44,206 bases of DNA from an uncultured Lachnospiraceae bacterium (lineage in GTDB: Bacteria > Bacillota_A > Clostridia > Lachnospirales > Lachnospiraceae): contig CAJLNC010000013.1 in the NCBI GenBank assembly GCA_905207905.1, positions 1 through 44,206 of the forward strand. Direction: 5' to 3'. The notes beneath the pieces are model-generated. The model saw only the letters and a list, made by a program, of their open reading frames with translations, had not been told where the DNA came from and made no database searches. A program made the position numbers and the translations under genes. Below are positions 30,973-38,866 of this stretch, one piece after another. Numbering within the stretch: position 1 is the first letter of the stretch; the number at the start of each line of letters is the position of its first letter.

Positions 30973-31995
30973 TTATCTGCTAATGATTTCTATTCGGTAT
31001 ATTCCCAGTTTTTTATTAGAATATGTTCGGATTCCGCCCCATCTTCCCTTCCTCTGCAATTTCTTCAAAATATAATCTGCTGCCTCTTTCTCTATTCCAC
31101 CTTTATTTAATCTGCCTTCTGCCCGAAATACAACCGTCTTCTCATTTTGGTCAATCTGTTTATCAATGTATGCTATAAGTTTCTGTTTCATCTGGAAAGA
31201 ACATCTGCTCTGCACATAATAATTTGCTGCTTTTGCTCTGCACTCTGGTAGCCTACTATCTGCTCTATGATCTTGATGCATCAGCTCATCTGTCAGATTA
31301 AAATAGGCATACACCACAGCCCCCTTCCTCTGACCGCCCATGCCGATATCCCAGGTAACGTCCAACTGGTAAGGCGCTCCATCTATATTCACAATATTCC
31401 ATGCATGGGGCGAAGCCTTTCCCTTTTCCACCGTATCTCCTGCTGCCACAATACATTTCACATTTACTGCATTTAAAAGAACTTTGACTGCCTTTGCAAT
31501 GCCTTCGCATTGGGCCTTATGATGTGCAAAGACTCCCAGAATATTGTGGGAAGCAATTACCCTGGACACCTTCTCTTTATCAGCACCTTCGTAATCATAT
31601 GTAATGTTCCGGCAGATCCAATCATGGATTCGTAGCTCTTTTTCATAATCGCAGCACTCCAGTAGCTGCAACTGTCCCGCCAGTTCATTTACGGTCTTTT
31701 CAATTTTTCGATTATATTCTTTCACTTTTTCTTTCGTAAAAAAATACTGAGGGCAGATCGCCACACGGCCAAACCGATCGCTGGCAATACTGCAGGCTGA
31801 CTGATTCAAAAAATAGATTAAAGGATTATCTCGTGTCATTGCCCGAAAAATCCGTCCAAAGCTCTCCTGAATGAATCCATCACTTACTGATAGAGGAATA
31901 AGTTCTTTCTGTTCCATGACACCATTATAAAATGCCTGATAAACCGTTTGTTCCTGCTTATTTAGTTGATCATAATAGTAACGATCTACAATCAT
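30973..31995 (-). CDS. Transglutaminase-like (papain-fold) protein
   Basis: The 340-residue protein carries a transglutaminase-core domain: the likely catalytic Cys in KAQCEGIAKAVKVLL (about residue 163), His in SPHAWNIVNI (about 198) and Asp in YQLDVTWD (about 211). The N-terminal 130 residues hold an all-helical segment with RIHDWICRNITYD, which typically precedes such domains. There is no signal peptide or membrane anchor, so it acts in the cytoplasm, as a protease or cross-linker. It lies 103 bp downstream of the phosphatase gene in the same direction, and the weak ribosome binding site hints at operon expression. Its role with the kinase/phosphatase/VWA genes is unknown. Confidence 0.82.
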   Translation of the reverse strand: MIVDRYYYDQLNKQEQTVYQAFYNGVMEQKELIPLSVSDGFIQESFGRIFRAMTRDNPLIYFLNQSACSIASDRFGRVAICPQYFFTKEKVKEYNRKIEKTVNELAGQLQLLECCDYEKELRIHDWICRNITYDYEGADKEKVSRVIASHNILGVFAHHKAQCEGIAKAVKVLLNAVNVKCIVAAGDTVEKGKASPHAWNIVNIDGAPYQLDVTWDIGMGGQRKGAVVYAYFNLTDELMHQDHRADSRLPECRAKAANYYVQSRCSFQMKQKLIAYIDKQIDQNEKTVVFRAEGRLNKGGIEKEAADYILKKLQRKGRWGGIRTYSNKKLGIYRIEIISR

Positions 31996-32098
31996 TTCTT
32001 ATTTTACCTGTGCCTTTTTCTCATCAGAATCGCTTATACAACAATCCAATGTAAACTATGTTTCCTATCGTAAAACCCTCTTATAGATGCCTCGTTCT

Positions 32099-32935
32099 TT
32101 ATTCGTTTGATGTAAAATACGCCATCACCACAGTAATGTCATCTCCGCACCCAAGAGCGCTGGTCTCTGTCAGCCACTTTTTTAAATTTCCCTGCACCGC
32201 ATCTGCCCCATGTTCCCGGAGAATACGAAAATAATCCCGGCAGGTTTTCTGAAATTCTGCATCTGAGGTATAGCTATTTGCAAATCCATCTGTGGAAAGC
32301 ATATACATACAAGGAGCTTCCGTCTCTCCCTCACGATGCCATACAGAAGCTACTGCCTTACGCCAGGCATCTGGTTTTGACAGAGAGTGTGTCTCTATGC
32401 CTAAAAACTTTTCCGGTTCCACCAGTGGTGACACTTCCGCTTCCGTAATCCGGCTAATGTCTCCATCTCCGATCTGAAAAGAAAAGACAAAAGAATCCGT
32501 AATCAGCATTCCCAGCAAAGTAGTGCCATAAAGAGTGTACACAGATGGCCACTTCACATTTCCCGCCTCGTCCAGCATTCCCTCTGCCTTATTCTTGTAA
32601 TAGGACTGCCTCACTCTTGCCTGCCACTCTTCGCAAATATCCTGGGCAATCCGTAGCTCTCCCTCCCGATTTAGAAATGTAATCAGGCTTTGCAAATCCT
32701 GCCCCTGTGTGCCATAGCTTTGTAGATAGTTTTTCATCACCTCACAAAACGTGTTCACAGCAATCAGCGAACCCCGGTCGCTTCTGGGACATTTTTCACC
32801 CCCATGTCCGTCTGCCACTGCAAGGATTGCTATGTTCTCTGAGATCTCTAAAATCTTTCTGCTGTCCTGACAGGGCATTTGATTTCTTATGTGAGTCGCA
32901 CCTTTGACAATTCCGTCACATATATAACGTTTCAT
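32099..32935 (-). CDS. PP2C-type Ser/Thr protein phosphatase (TerY-P triad member)
   Basis: From the ATG at 32935, with AGGAGGAGTCGG upstream, the protein has 278 residues. PP2C metal motifs are visible: Gln-Asp at 23-24, VADGHGG with Asp42, a central STDGFAN, and the C-terminal GCGDDITVVMAYF. A longer in-frame start 45 bases upstream has no ribosome binding site. It follows the VWA gene by 16 bp and the kinase by two genes, giving the kinase/VWA/phosphatase set known as the TerY-P triad. It is predicted to reverse phosphorylation made by the kinase at 33757. Confidence 0.92.
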   Translation of the reverse strand: MKRYICDGIVKGATHIRNQMPCQDSRKILEISENIAILAVADGHGGEKCPRSDRGSLIAVNTFCEVMKNYLQSYGTQGQDLQSLITFLNREGELRIAQDICEEWQARVRQSYYKNKAEGMLDEAGNVKWPSVYTLYGTTLLGMLITDSFVFSFQIGDGDISRITEAEVSPLVEPEKFLGIETHSLSKPDAWRKAVASVWHREGETEAPCMYMLSTDGFANSYTSDAEFQKTCRDYFRILREHGADAVQGNLKKWLTETSALGCGDDITVVMAYFTSNE

Positions 32936-32951
32936 CCGACTCCTCCTCTTC

Positions 32952-33725
32952 TTACCACACTGCTCCCTCATCAAAATCATCCGGATTAGGAATATTGCTC
33001 ATATCCAGCACCAGCGGAGCTGCATGATGGGACGGCGCAAAAGGATCCTCCCCATCAGCATCAGCAGTAGCACCCGGCGCTGCCGGTGCTGATGCAGGAA
33101 GACCATTCATCGGTTTGCTTGAGGGAGCGGATACCATAGAAGCTGTGGTAGACGCCCACTTGATCATCTTTGCAAGAGCTGTAGCATTATTTGCCTGCAA
33201 AACAAGCTCCCTATTACCGGTAAATTCCAACAAAACATCATCATCCGCATCCTGTCCAATAGAAATTCCAATCTTCACCGCCTTCCGAAACCAAGGCATC
33301 CCCTTTAACTGCTCAAGACTCTTTTTATAATCATCTGTAGGTTGACCATCCGAAAGCAGCACGATCACAGGGGGAAGGGCTCTCTCTGGCATAGGCGGAA
33401 TGGAAAGCTGCGCTGCCAGAAGATCAAAGGCCTTCCCAAGCTCAGTGAGGCCGTTTGCCTCCATATCCTCCCAGCTGTAATCCTCCACCGGCACAGGCTT
33501 TCCGGTAATCCAGCTGGCACCGGATGAAAACTGAAGAGCCCGTATCAATAGCTGGGCATTGGGATTATTGTCTGCTGAATTTCTCATCTCAGGAATACAC
33601 TCCTGAATCGTATTATTTACAATTCCAATTTTTTCTCCATACATGGAACCTGAACAGTCCACCACCCAGAAAAAATGAATAGGCCTTGTTGATAGTTCTC
33701 CTCCTGGTCTTTGCAGTTCCTTCAT
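32952..33725 (-). CDS. TerY-like von Willebrand factor A domain protein
   Basis: The 257-residue protein has a VWA domain with a complete MIDAS: DCSGSM (residues 23-28), the Thr of NGLTELG and the Asp of LLSDGQPTDD. It probably binds Mg2+ and acts as a scaffold. After about residue 195 there is a flexible Pro/Ala/Ser-rich tail (ASAPAAPGATADADGED) ending in an acidic NPDDFDEGAVW, suitable as a peptide ligand or phosphorylation substrate. It lies between kinase and phosphatase genes as in TerY-P triads. The start ATG follows AAAGGGGGATCAGGTT. Confidence 0.9.
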   Translation of the reverse strand: MKELQRPGGELSTRPIHFFWVVDCSGSMYGEKIGIVNNTIQECIPEMRNSADNNPNAQLLIRALQFSSGASWITGKPVPVEDYSWEDMEANGLTELGKAFDLLAAQLSIPPMPERALPPVIVLLSDGQPTDDYKKSLEQLKGMPWFRKAVKIGISIGQDADDDVLLEFTGNRELVLQANNATALAKMIKWASTTASMVSAPSSKPMNGLPASAPAAPGATADADGEDPFAPSHHAAPLVLDMSNIPNPDDFDEGAVW

Positions 33726-33756
33726 AACCTGATCCCCCTTTGTTTTAAACCTGAAC

Positions 33757-35058
33757 TTATATCAAAAATGTTCCCGTTGTCTGCGGAAAAATAATCTTTA
33801 CACCCTTCGCAATCCCTGCGGTTCTCCCTGGTTCCACCGGTATCTGCGTTCCATCGGCCTTCTGGTACGTCCAATTAACCGTATCCTCATTCCGAATTCC
33901 CCACAGCGCCGGATTCTTGGGATTCTGTACAACCGAGCCAACTACTGTGTCCATATCAAAATCATCGTATACATGATGATGCAATAGCTTTGTATCCGGA
34001 TGTAACAGCACCTGATTCTTTCCAATCACAATCTTATACGGTACCTGTACCGCCTTCCCGCAATTCCAGCAGGTATGAGCTGCCCCTTTTGTCTCTAGAT
34101 CTTCATCATAAAAGATCTGCGCACCGCAAGAACACTGCAGCATCCCGCTCATCATATTAGAAAACAGTGTCATCCACTCCGGCTCTGTGATCCGCTTGCT
34201 GGGCTCATGCAGCCCCACCGTAAAGGCTTTTGTAAACATCTGACGCAGCTTTTCCGGATAAAGAGGCCAATAAATGTTGGCATTGTCATGGATTCCCTTC
34301 ACCGGCCTGTTGGACTTATCATTCGGATCAAAAATAAACACCGGGTTAGTTCCGTACAGCTTCACTCTAGCAGCCATATCCATACACTTGATGCTTGCCT
34401 CCTGTTTTCCCTCCAGCGGATGGTTTACCATAAAAAGATAAAACAACAGCACAGACAAAGAGTACCGGTCCGTATCCTTGGAAGGCCGTTTCTCCCCCCT
34501 GACAATTTCTGGAGCCATAAAACCGGGTGTACCCAATATTCCCCCCGGTTTGCTATTATCAAAAGACACATTGTCATTGTCACAGATCAGTACATCTCCG
34601 CTGTCCGGATTAAAAAACAGGTTGCCAAAGGAAATATCCTGATATTTTGCCCCCATTGCATGAAGCTTCTGATATCCTCTGGTAAGATGAAAAGCCGTCC
34701 TGCAAAGAGTATAAAAAGAAGGATTCACTCTTTTTTTCATCAAATCCACAATGCTCTTATAATTCTTAGGCCGCAGTGGCATGATATATCCAAACAGATC
34801 TCCCTGAGACGGAACAATCATTTCCTGCGGCCACAAAAAACAAGAATCCGGTGAGCCTTTGGCAACAATTGTTTCCAACGTTTTCTTCTGTCTTAGGGTA
34901 GCGCTCCCCTTAAAATACCATTTCAATGCATAATGACTGCCGTTGCATTTTACATCATATACCTCTCCCTGACCGCCAGCCCCCAAAAAGCGGGTTACTT
35001 CATACTTATTTCCACACTCCGACGTAAGAAGCGTCCCTGTCTTTAACTGTCCTTCCAT
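33757..35058 (-). CDS. Ser/Thr protein kinase with C-terminal zinc ribbon (TerY-P triad kinase)
   Basis: The 433-residue protein starts with a protein kinase domain: glycine loop GAGGQGEVY (26-34), Lys46 in ALKWY, catalytic loop YQDISFGN (Asp near 141; Ser replaces the usual Lys), DND in place of DFG (ICDNDNVSF) and MAPEIV. A CxC...CxxC zinc ribbon (CSCGAQ, CWNCGK) follows around residue 312, then a beta-rich domain of about 90 residues that could be FHA-like (VWGIRNEDTVNWTYQ, ending TTGTFLI). The start overlaps the upstream stop by one base (TAATG). This gene, the VWA gene and the PP2C gene form the triad; its substrates are unknown. Confidence 0.9.
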   Translation of the reverse strand: MEGQLKTGTLLTSECGNKYEVTRFLGAGGQGEVYDVKCNGSHYALKWYFKGSATLRQKKTLETIVAKGSPDSCFLWPQEMIVPSQGDLFGYIMPLRPKNYKSIVDLMKKRVNPSFYTLCRTAFHLTRGYQKLHAMGAKYQDISFGNLFFNPDSGDVLICDNDNVSFDNSKPGGILGTPGFMAPEIVRGEKRPSKDTDRYSLSVLLFYLFMVNHPLEGKQEASIKCMDMAARVKLYGTNPVFIFDPNDKSNRPVKGIHDNANIYWPLYPEKLRQMFTKAFTVGLHEPSKRITEPEWMTLFSNMMSGMLQCSCGAQIFYDEDLETKGAAHTCWNCGKAVQVPYKIVIGKNQVLLHPDTKLLHHHVYDDFDMDTVVGSVVQNPKNPALWGIRNEDTVNWTYQKADGTQIPVEPGRTAGIAKGVKIIFPQTTGTFLI

Positions 35059-35564
35059 TACGGTATCTGCCTCCTCTTTATCAGCTGCAAGGTCTGATAC
35101 ACCACATCTCCCTCTGCAACAATCATACAGTAAGAACGACTACCAAACTGCATCTCACAGCCATTTTGATAAGGCGTTACCGCTGTCAAATAGCGGTACA
35201 TCTTATCAAATCCCCAGTCCTTTGCCTGAAAAACAATTCTCTTGTTAGTGATATACAAGATTCCTCTATGCTGCACCAGCTCCGTATGTTCCTCCACTTT
35301 CCCCCGACCGGAACTCACTCTGGTTCCCTTAAACAATCCTGGACTGCTGTGTCCATAATGACGATACTGTTTTACCGTTTTTTTCTCCAAATTAACCGCC
35401 TTGTCAATGAAATGAATCTTTTCCCCTGATTTCAAAAACAGCTGATCTGTATTTAAGATCGGAAGCCTCCCTGACATGATCTCATTCTTTGCCGCTGATG
35501 GAAGGATGGATGTCACTGTGGGAATCTGATTCTGGTCTCCAAACAGAGCGTCAAAAAAACCCAT
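35058..35564 (-). CDS. Small PH/GRAM-like domain protein
   Basis: From the ATG at 35564, preceded by GAGGTGAGTA, the protein has 168 residues. The C half has a pattern seen in bacterial PH/GRAM-like domains: GILYITNKRIVFQAKDWGFDKMYRYL, followed by further strands (quoted in part; about residues 95-165). The N terminus begins MGFFDALFG, an amphipathic start common to small adaptor proteins. A longer in-frame reading into the upstream gene has no ribosome binding site. It is coupled by a TAATG overlap to the kinase, so it may be a fourth member of the signalling set. Function is unknown. Confidence 0.75.
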   Translation of the reverse strand: MGFFDALFGDQNQIPTVTSILPSAAKNEIMSGRLPILNTDQLFLKSGEKIHFIDKAVNLEKKTVKQYRHYGHSSPGLFKGTRVSSGRGKVEEHTELVQHRGILYITNKRIVFQAKDWGFDKMYRYLTAVTPYQNGCEMQFGSRSYCMIVAEGDVVYQTLQLIKRRQIP

Positions 35565-35631
35565 ACTACTCACCTCATTTTCCTCTATCCTACTGCCCTT
35601 TATAAATTGTGGCTGCCTTCTCGCTTCTTCC

Positions 35632-36729
35632 TCATACCAGCTGATACTTGATGCGATTCTTTCTGGCATATTCCTCTGCATAAGAGCCGAAAGAGCACTG
35701 AAGGATAAATTGAGAATCCGTATTGGTAAATGCATCCTGACCAATCCTTGTCACACTATCTGGAATCGTCAGCAAATCCAGAGAACTGCATCCCAAAAAA
35801 GCCCGCTCACCGATACTGGTCAGATGCTCATGCAATTTTATTTTCTTAAGCTTGCTGCACCCTTCCAGCATTCTGTCTGAAATTACATCCAGATTTTCCG
35901 GTATTTCCATCTGCTCCAATTCTTTACAATCTGCTAAAACCCCTTCGCCAATCCAGTAAACGCTGCCAGGAATCCCCATCTTCCTAAGTCCAGTCCCCCG
36001 CAAAGCATTGGCTCCGATTCGTTCCAGATGCAAGGGAAGCGTCAGGGATCTCAGACTGTTACAATACTCAAACGCAGAATCCCCGATTTCCTTTATACTC
36101 CCTGGTAACACAACCTGATACAGCCCACTGCAATCTGCAAAAGCCCCTTTTCCAATATAGCCGATCCCTTCAGTCAGGATTGCCTCTTCCATACTGCTTC
36201 CACGAAAACTATTCTCTGCAATTTCAATAACTGGGGTGTTTCCTGATTTGTTTTGGAAAATAATCGTAGTATTCTTACTTCCGGAAAATCCCGTCACCGC
36301 CAGCCCCATTCCCTGCTGGCTTTTCTGATAAGTAAACAGATCCCCATAGGCTTTCCCGGAAAAAGACTTCTCATCCTGAATAGCCGGGCCGCTCCCCTGC
36401 TTTTGCAGCGTAATCTCACACGCTTTTCCCAACACCTTATTTCCGTAGCAGACGCACCAGACAGAAACAATCCAGTCTGCATGAACCCGACTCATTCCAA
36501 ACTCATCCATCAGCCGTTTTACATAGCGAAAGGCGAATGCATGATTGATTCTGGAGGTATTCTGGATATCCTGAGCAATCCCCATATTGTAAGCAATCAG
36601 CAGCAGATTTACATTTCTCGCCTGATCCGGAAACAAGTCTTTAACAAAAGCTGTAAATCTCTTTTTATCATCTAAGGCTGCTGCATACTTGCGCAGCATG
36701 GCCTCAAAATCCTGTTCAAAAATAGTCAT
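35632..36729 (-). CDS. Leucine-rich-repeat (BspA/LRR_5-like) protein
   Basis: The 365-residue protein has an N-terminal helical domain of about 100 residues (RFTAFVKDLFPDQARNVNLLL, DWIVSVWCVCYG in short blocks) and, from about residue 165, six to seven LRR_5 units of the form IGxxAFxxCxxLxxLxIPxSVxx. A linker contains FTYQKSQQGMG. No signal peptide is seen, so unlike secreted BspA proteins it is cytoplasmic. It starts 59 bp after brxL and 67 bp before the PH-like gene, linking the BREX genes to the kinase set. The repeats suggest protein binding, perhaps recognition of a phage or cellular target (inference). Confidence 0.85.
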   Translation of the reverse strand: MTIFEQDFEAMLRKYAAALDDKKRFTAFVKDLFPDQARNVNLLLIAYNMGIAQDIQNTSRINHAFAFRYVKRLMDEFGMSRVHADWIVSVWCVCYGNKVLGKACEITLQKQGSGPAIQDEKSFSGKAYGDLFTYQKSQQGMGLAVTGFSGSKNTTIIFQNKSGNTPVIEIAENSFRGSSMEEAILTEGIGYIGKGAFADCSGLYQVVLPGSIKEIGDSAFEYCNSLRSLTLPLHLERIGANALRGTGLRKMGIPGSVYWIGEGVLADCKELEQMEIPENLDVISDRMLEGCSKLKKIKLHEHLTSIGERAFLGCSSLDLLTIPDSVTRIGQDAFTNTDSQFILQCSFGSYAEEYARKNRIKYQLV

Positions 36730-36788
36730 TCACCTTCTTTTTCCTATTTTCACCTGGAAAACCACTCTGTCCCTTTGCATCCAGCCCG

Positions 36789-38855
36789 CTATTCCACGCC
36801 AAGGGCTTTGAAGACAGCCTCCTCAGCAGAGGAATAAAAGATCAAGCTAAAGGCCCCTACAAGATCAGAAGGAACTGTCCCAAGATCCGCCGCTGAGGTA
36901 ATAGGCAGCAGCACTTTTTTTGCTCCGCTGTCTAAACATACCTGGAGAGTACTGGCTAGATCATCCACTTTAATCAGCGTACCGCCGATACTGATTTCCC
37001 CTAGAATTGCCAGACTGTTCAAGGGAGTTTTTCCCAATGCTGCGGAACAAATTGCAATCAAAGTCGGCAATGCCAAATTAGCTGTCATTCCAATGCCCTG
37101 CATGTCCTGATAATTAATGATATAATCCTTGGTTGTGGTACTGATCTGACCGGAAATACGGTTTCCATTGGCTTTCAAATAGTTTAAAGCTGTATTTGTT
37201 GCTTCCTTCGGCTCTTTTCCTGATCCGATGCCAGTACAGGTCAGCTTTCCATTACCAGGCAACATCTGTGTCTCCAGCATATAGCAGCCAATCATACCAG
37301 TCTTTGACTTAGAAACGGTGTAAACAGATCCCGGTTTTCCCATTCCCTCTGGAATCAATTTGCCACCGCCCTGCTCAGGAACAGAAACATAGTGTTCTTC
37401 AAAACTATCATTGTCAATATAAGAGAAGTTTACATCATAGAACTCCATACCGCCAATCTTCTTAAGCTGTTCCTTTACTCTGCGCCGAAGTTCCATAGAA
37501 ATATTCATAATTTCCTGCACTTCATCTTTGGTTACTTCTCCATCTGGATACAGCAATTTTATAAAGCCCGATATTAATTTACGTACAGCAATCGCATCAC
37601 GCTGTTTCAAATGATTTCCAAATCTGAAATATTTATCTGCTATATCACTGTAATTTTCTTTTCTTAATTCTCTCATAAATTCAGATAAATAATCCGTGAT
37701 AAAACCATAATCATTCGTAAATGATGCTGGTTGATATGGAGGAATCTCCCATCCAGGAATATAGCAATGCATACGATCTAGGAATGCAGTATCTGTTCCC
37801 ATTTCTGGTGGAAATGGATCAAATAAACTGGACGTCTTCAAAAGTGTATCAACACTCTGATCAATATTCCCCACAAAAACCATGGAAGCCTTGGCCTGAA
37901 TCTCTGCTTTCCCCCGGGAAAAAGCGCCGGATGCCATGTATCCCTTCATGATCTGAATGCCATCCTTGTCCTTAAATTTAATCCCTGCAACCTCATCAAA
38001 AGCCACACAGTCCCACATACCCACAAGCCCTACTGTATGATTGGACATGTTGTAGAAAAGATTGGCAACTGTTGTCTGTCCTCCGGCAACCAAAATGCTG
38101 TTGGGCGAAATCTGCTCATATATGTAAGATTTACCTGTAGAACGTGGTCCTAATTCACAGAGATTAAAATTATTCTCTACCAACGGGATCATACGGGCAA
38201 TCAGCAGCCACTTTACTCTTTCGCTAAACTTGTCCGGCTCCAGACCCGTGGATCGAAGAAGCACATCCATCCACTCTTCCTTGGAAAATGCTTTCCTTCC
38301 ATTTCTCACTTCATCCATATCCACATGGGGCATCTGAATCGGTGTCAGCTTGCGGATTCGGATGGGCTGAGTATTTTTCTTATCTTCCTCGATAAACTCA
38401 TACTCCATCTGCAGGATACACCAGATACCTCCACAGAGTAGTCTGTCATAATCTTTCACATAATCCGGATGAATAGGGATCCCCTTCACGCCAAGATTGG
38501 AGAATGTGGCTTCATAACGGTCTTCCTTTGTATTCAGCACCACCGTAATACGGTCAATCACGGTATAGCTACCTCTTTCACGCAAAAGAGAGAGAATCTT
38601 CTGTGCCTCATCTGGACGCACATAGTTATCTCTCAAAATACGCTTTACATTCTCTACTCCCTCTTCAATGATTTCTTCATCATCGGAATTACAATACTGT
38701 CCAAGGAGATATTCCAGTACATAGACTGGAACATTGGCTCCTTCACGGATGGATTTGGTTAAATCCTTCCGAACAATGCGGCCGTCATAATATTGACGGA
38801 GTTTATTTTTAATCACCAGACGTCTGTCCTCTGTTTCCATATATTCGTCCATCAT
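36789..38855 (-). CDS. brxL: BREX protein BrxL (AAA+ with Lon-like C-terminal domain)
   Basis: From the ATG at 38855 (GATGAGGTGT upstream; a second ATG follows at once) the protein has about 688 residues. It shows the BrxL pattern: N-terminal RRLVIKNKLRQYYDGRIVRKDL block, AAA+ core with Walker A ELGPRSTGKSYIYE and Walker B WDCVAFDEVAGI, sensor SMVFVGNID, and a C-terminal Lon-protease-like fold (ILGEISIGGTLIKV, DSGAKKVLLP). The usual Lon GPSAG serine and the catalytic lysine are not evident, so peptidase activity is doubtful. BrxL is a core component of type 1 and type 4 BREX phage-defence systems and is thought to act on DNA. It begins 11 bp after the AlbA_2 gene stop codon. Confidence 0.95.
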   Translation of the reverse strand: MMDEYMETEDRRLVIKNKLRQYYDGRIVRKDLTKSIREGANVPVYVLEYLLGQYCNSDDEEIIEEGVENVKRILRDNYVRPDEAQKILSLLRERGSYTVIDRITVVLNTKEDRYEATFSNLGVKGIPIHPDYVKDYDRLLCGGIWCILQMEYEFIEEDKKNTQPIRIRKLTPIQMPHVDMDEVRNGRKAFSKEEWMDVLLRSTGLEPDKFSERVKWLLIARMIPLVENNFNLCELGPRSTGKSYIYEQISPNSILVAGGQTTVANLFYNMSNHTVGLVGMWDCVAFDEVAGIKFKDKDGIQIMKGYMASGAFSRGKAEIQAKASMVFVGNIDQSVDTLLKTSSLFDPFPPEMGTDTAFLDRMHCYIPGWEIPPYQPASFTNDYGFITDYLSEFMRELRKENYSDIADKYFRFGNHLKQRDAIAVRKLISGFIKLLYPDGEVTKDEVQEIMNISMELRRRVKEQLKKIGGMEFYDVNFSYIDNDSFEEHYVSVPEQGGGKLIPEGMGKPGSVYTVSKSKTGMIGCYMLETQMLPGNGKLTCTGIGSGKEPKEATNTALNYLKANGNRISGQISTTTKDYIINYQDMQGIGMTANLALPTLIAICSAALGKTPLNSLAILGEISIGGTLIKVDDLASTLQVCLDSGAKKVLLPITSAADLGTVPSDLVGAFSLIFYSSAEEAVFKALGVE

Positions 38856-38866
38856 ACACCTCATCC

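Noticed and set aside
35565..35744. Longer N-terminal reading of the PH-like gene overlapping the LRR gene.
   Set aside because: The extension is antonymous to the known start region: it reads through the LRR gene's end in another frame, and only the ATG at 35564 has a ribosome binding site.
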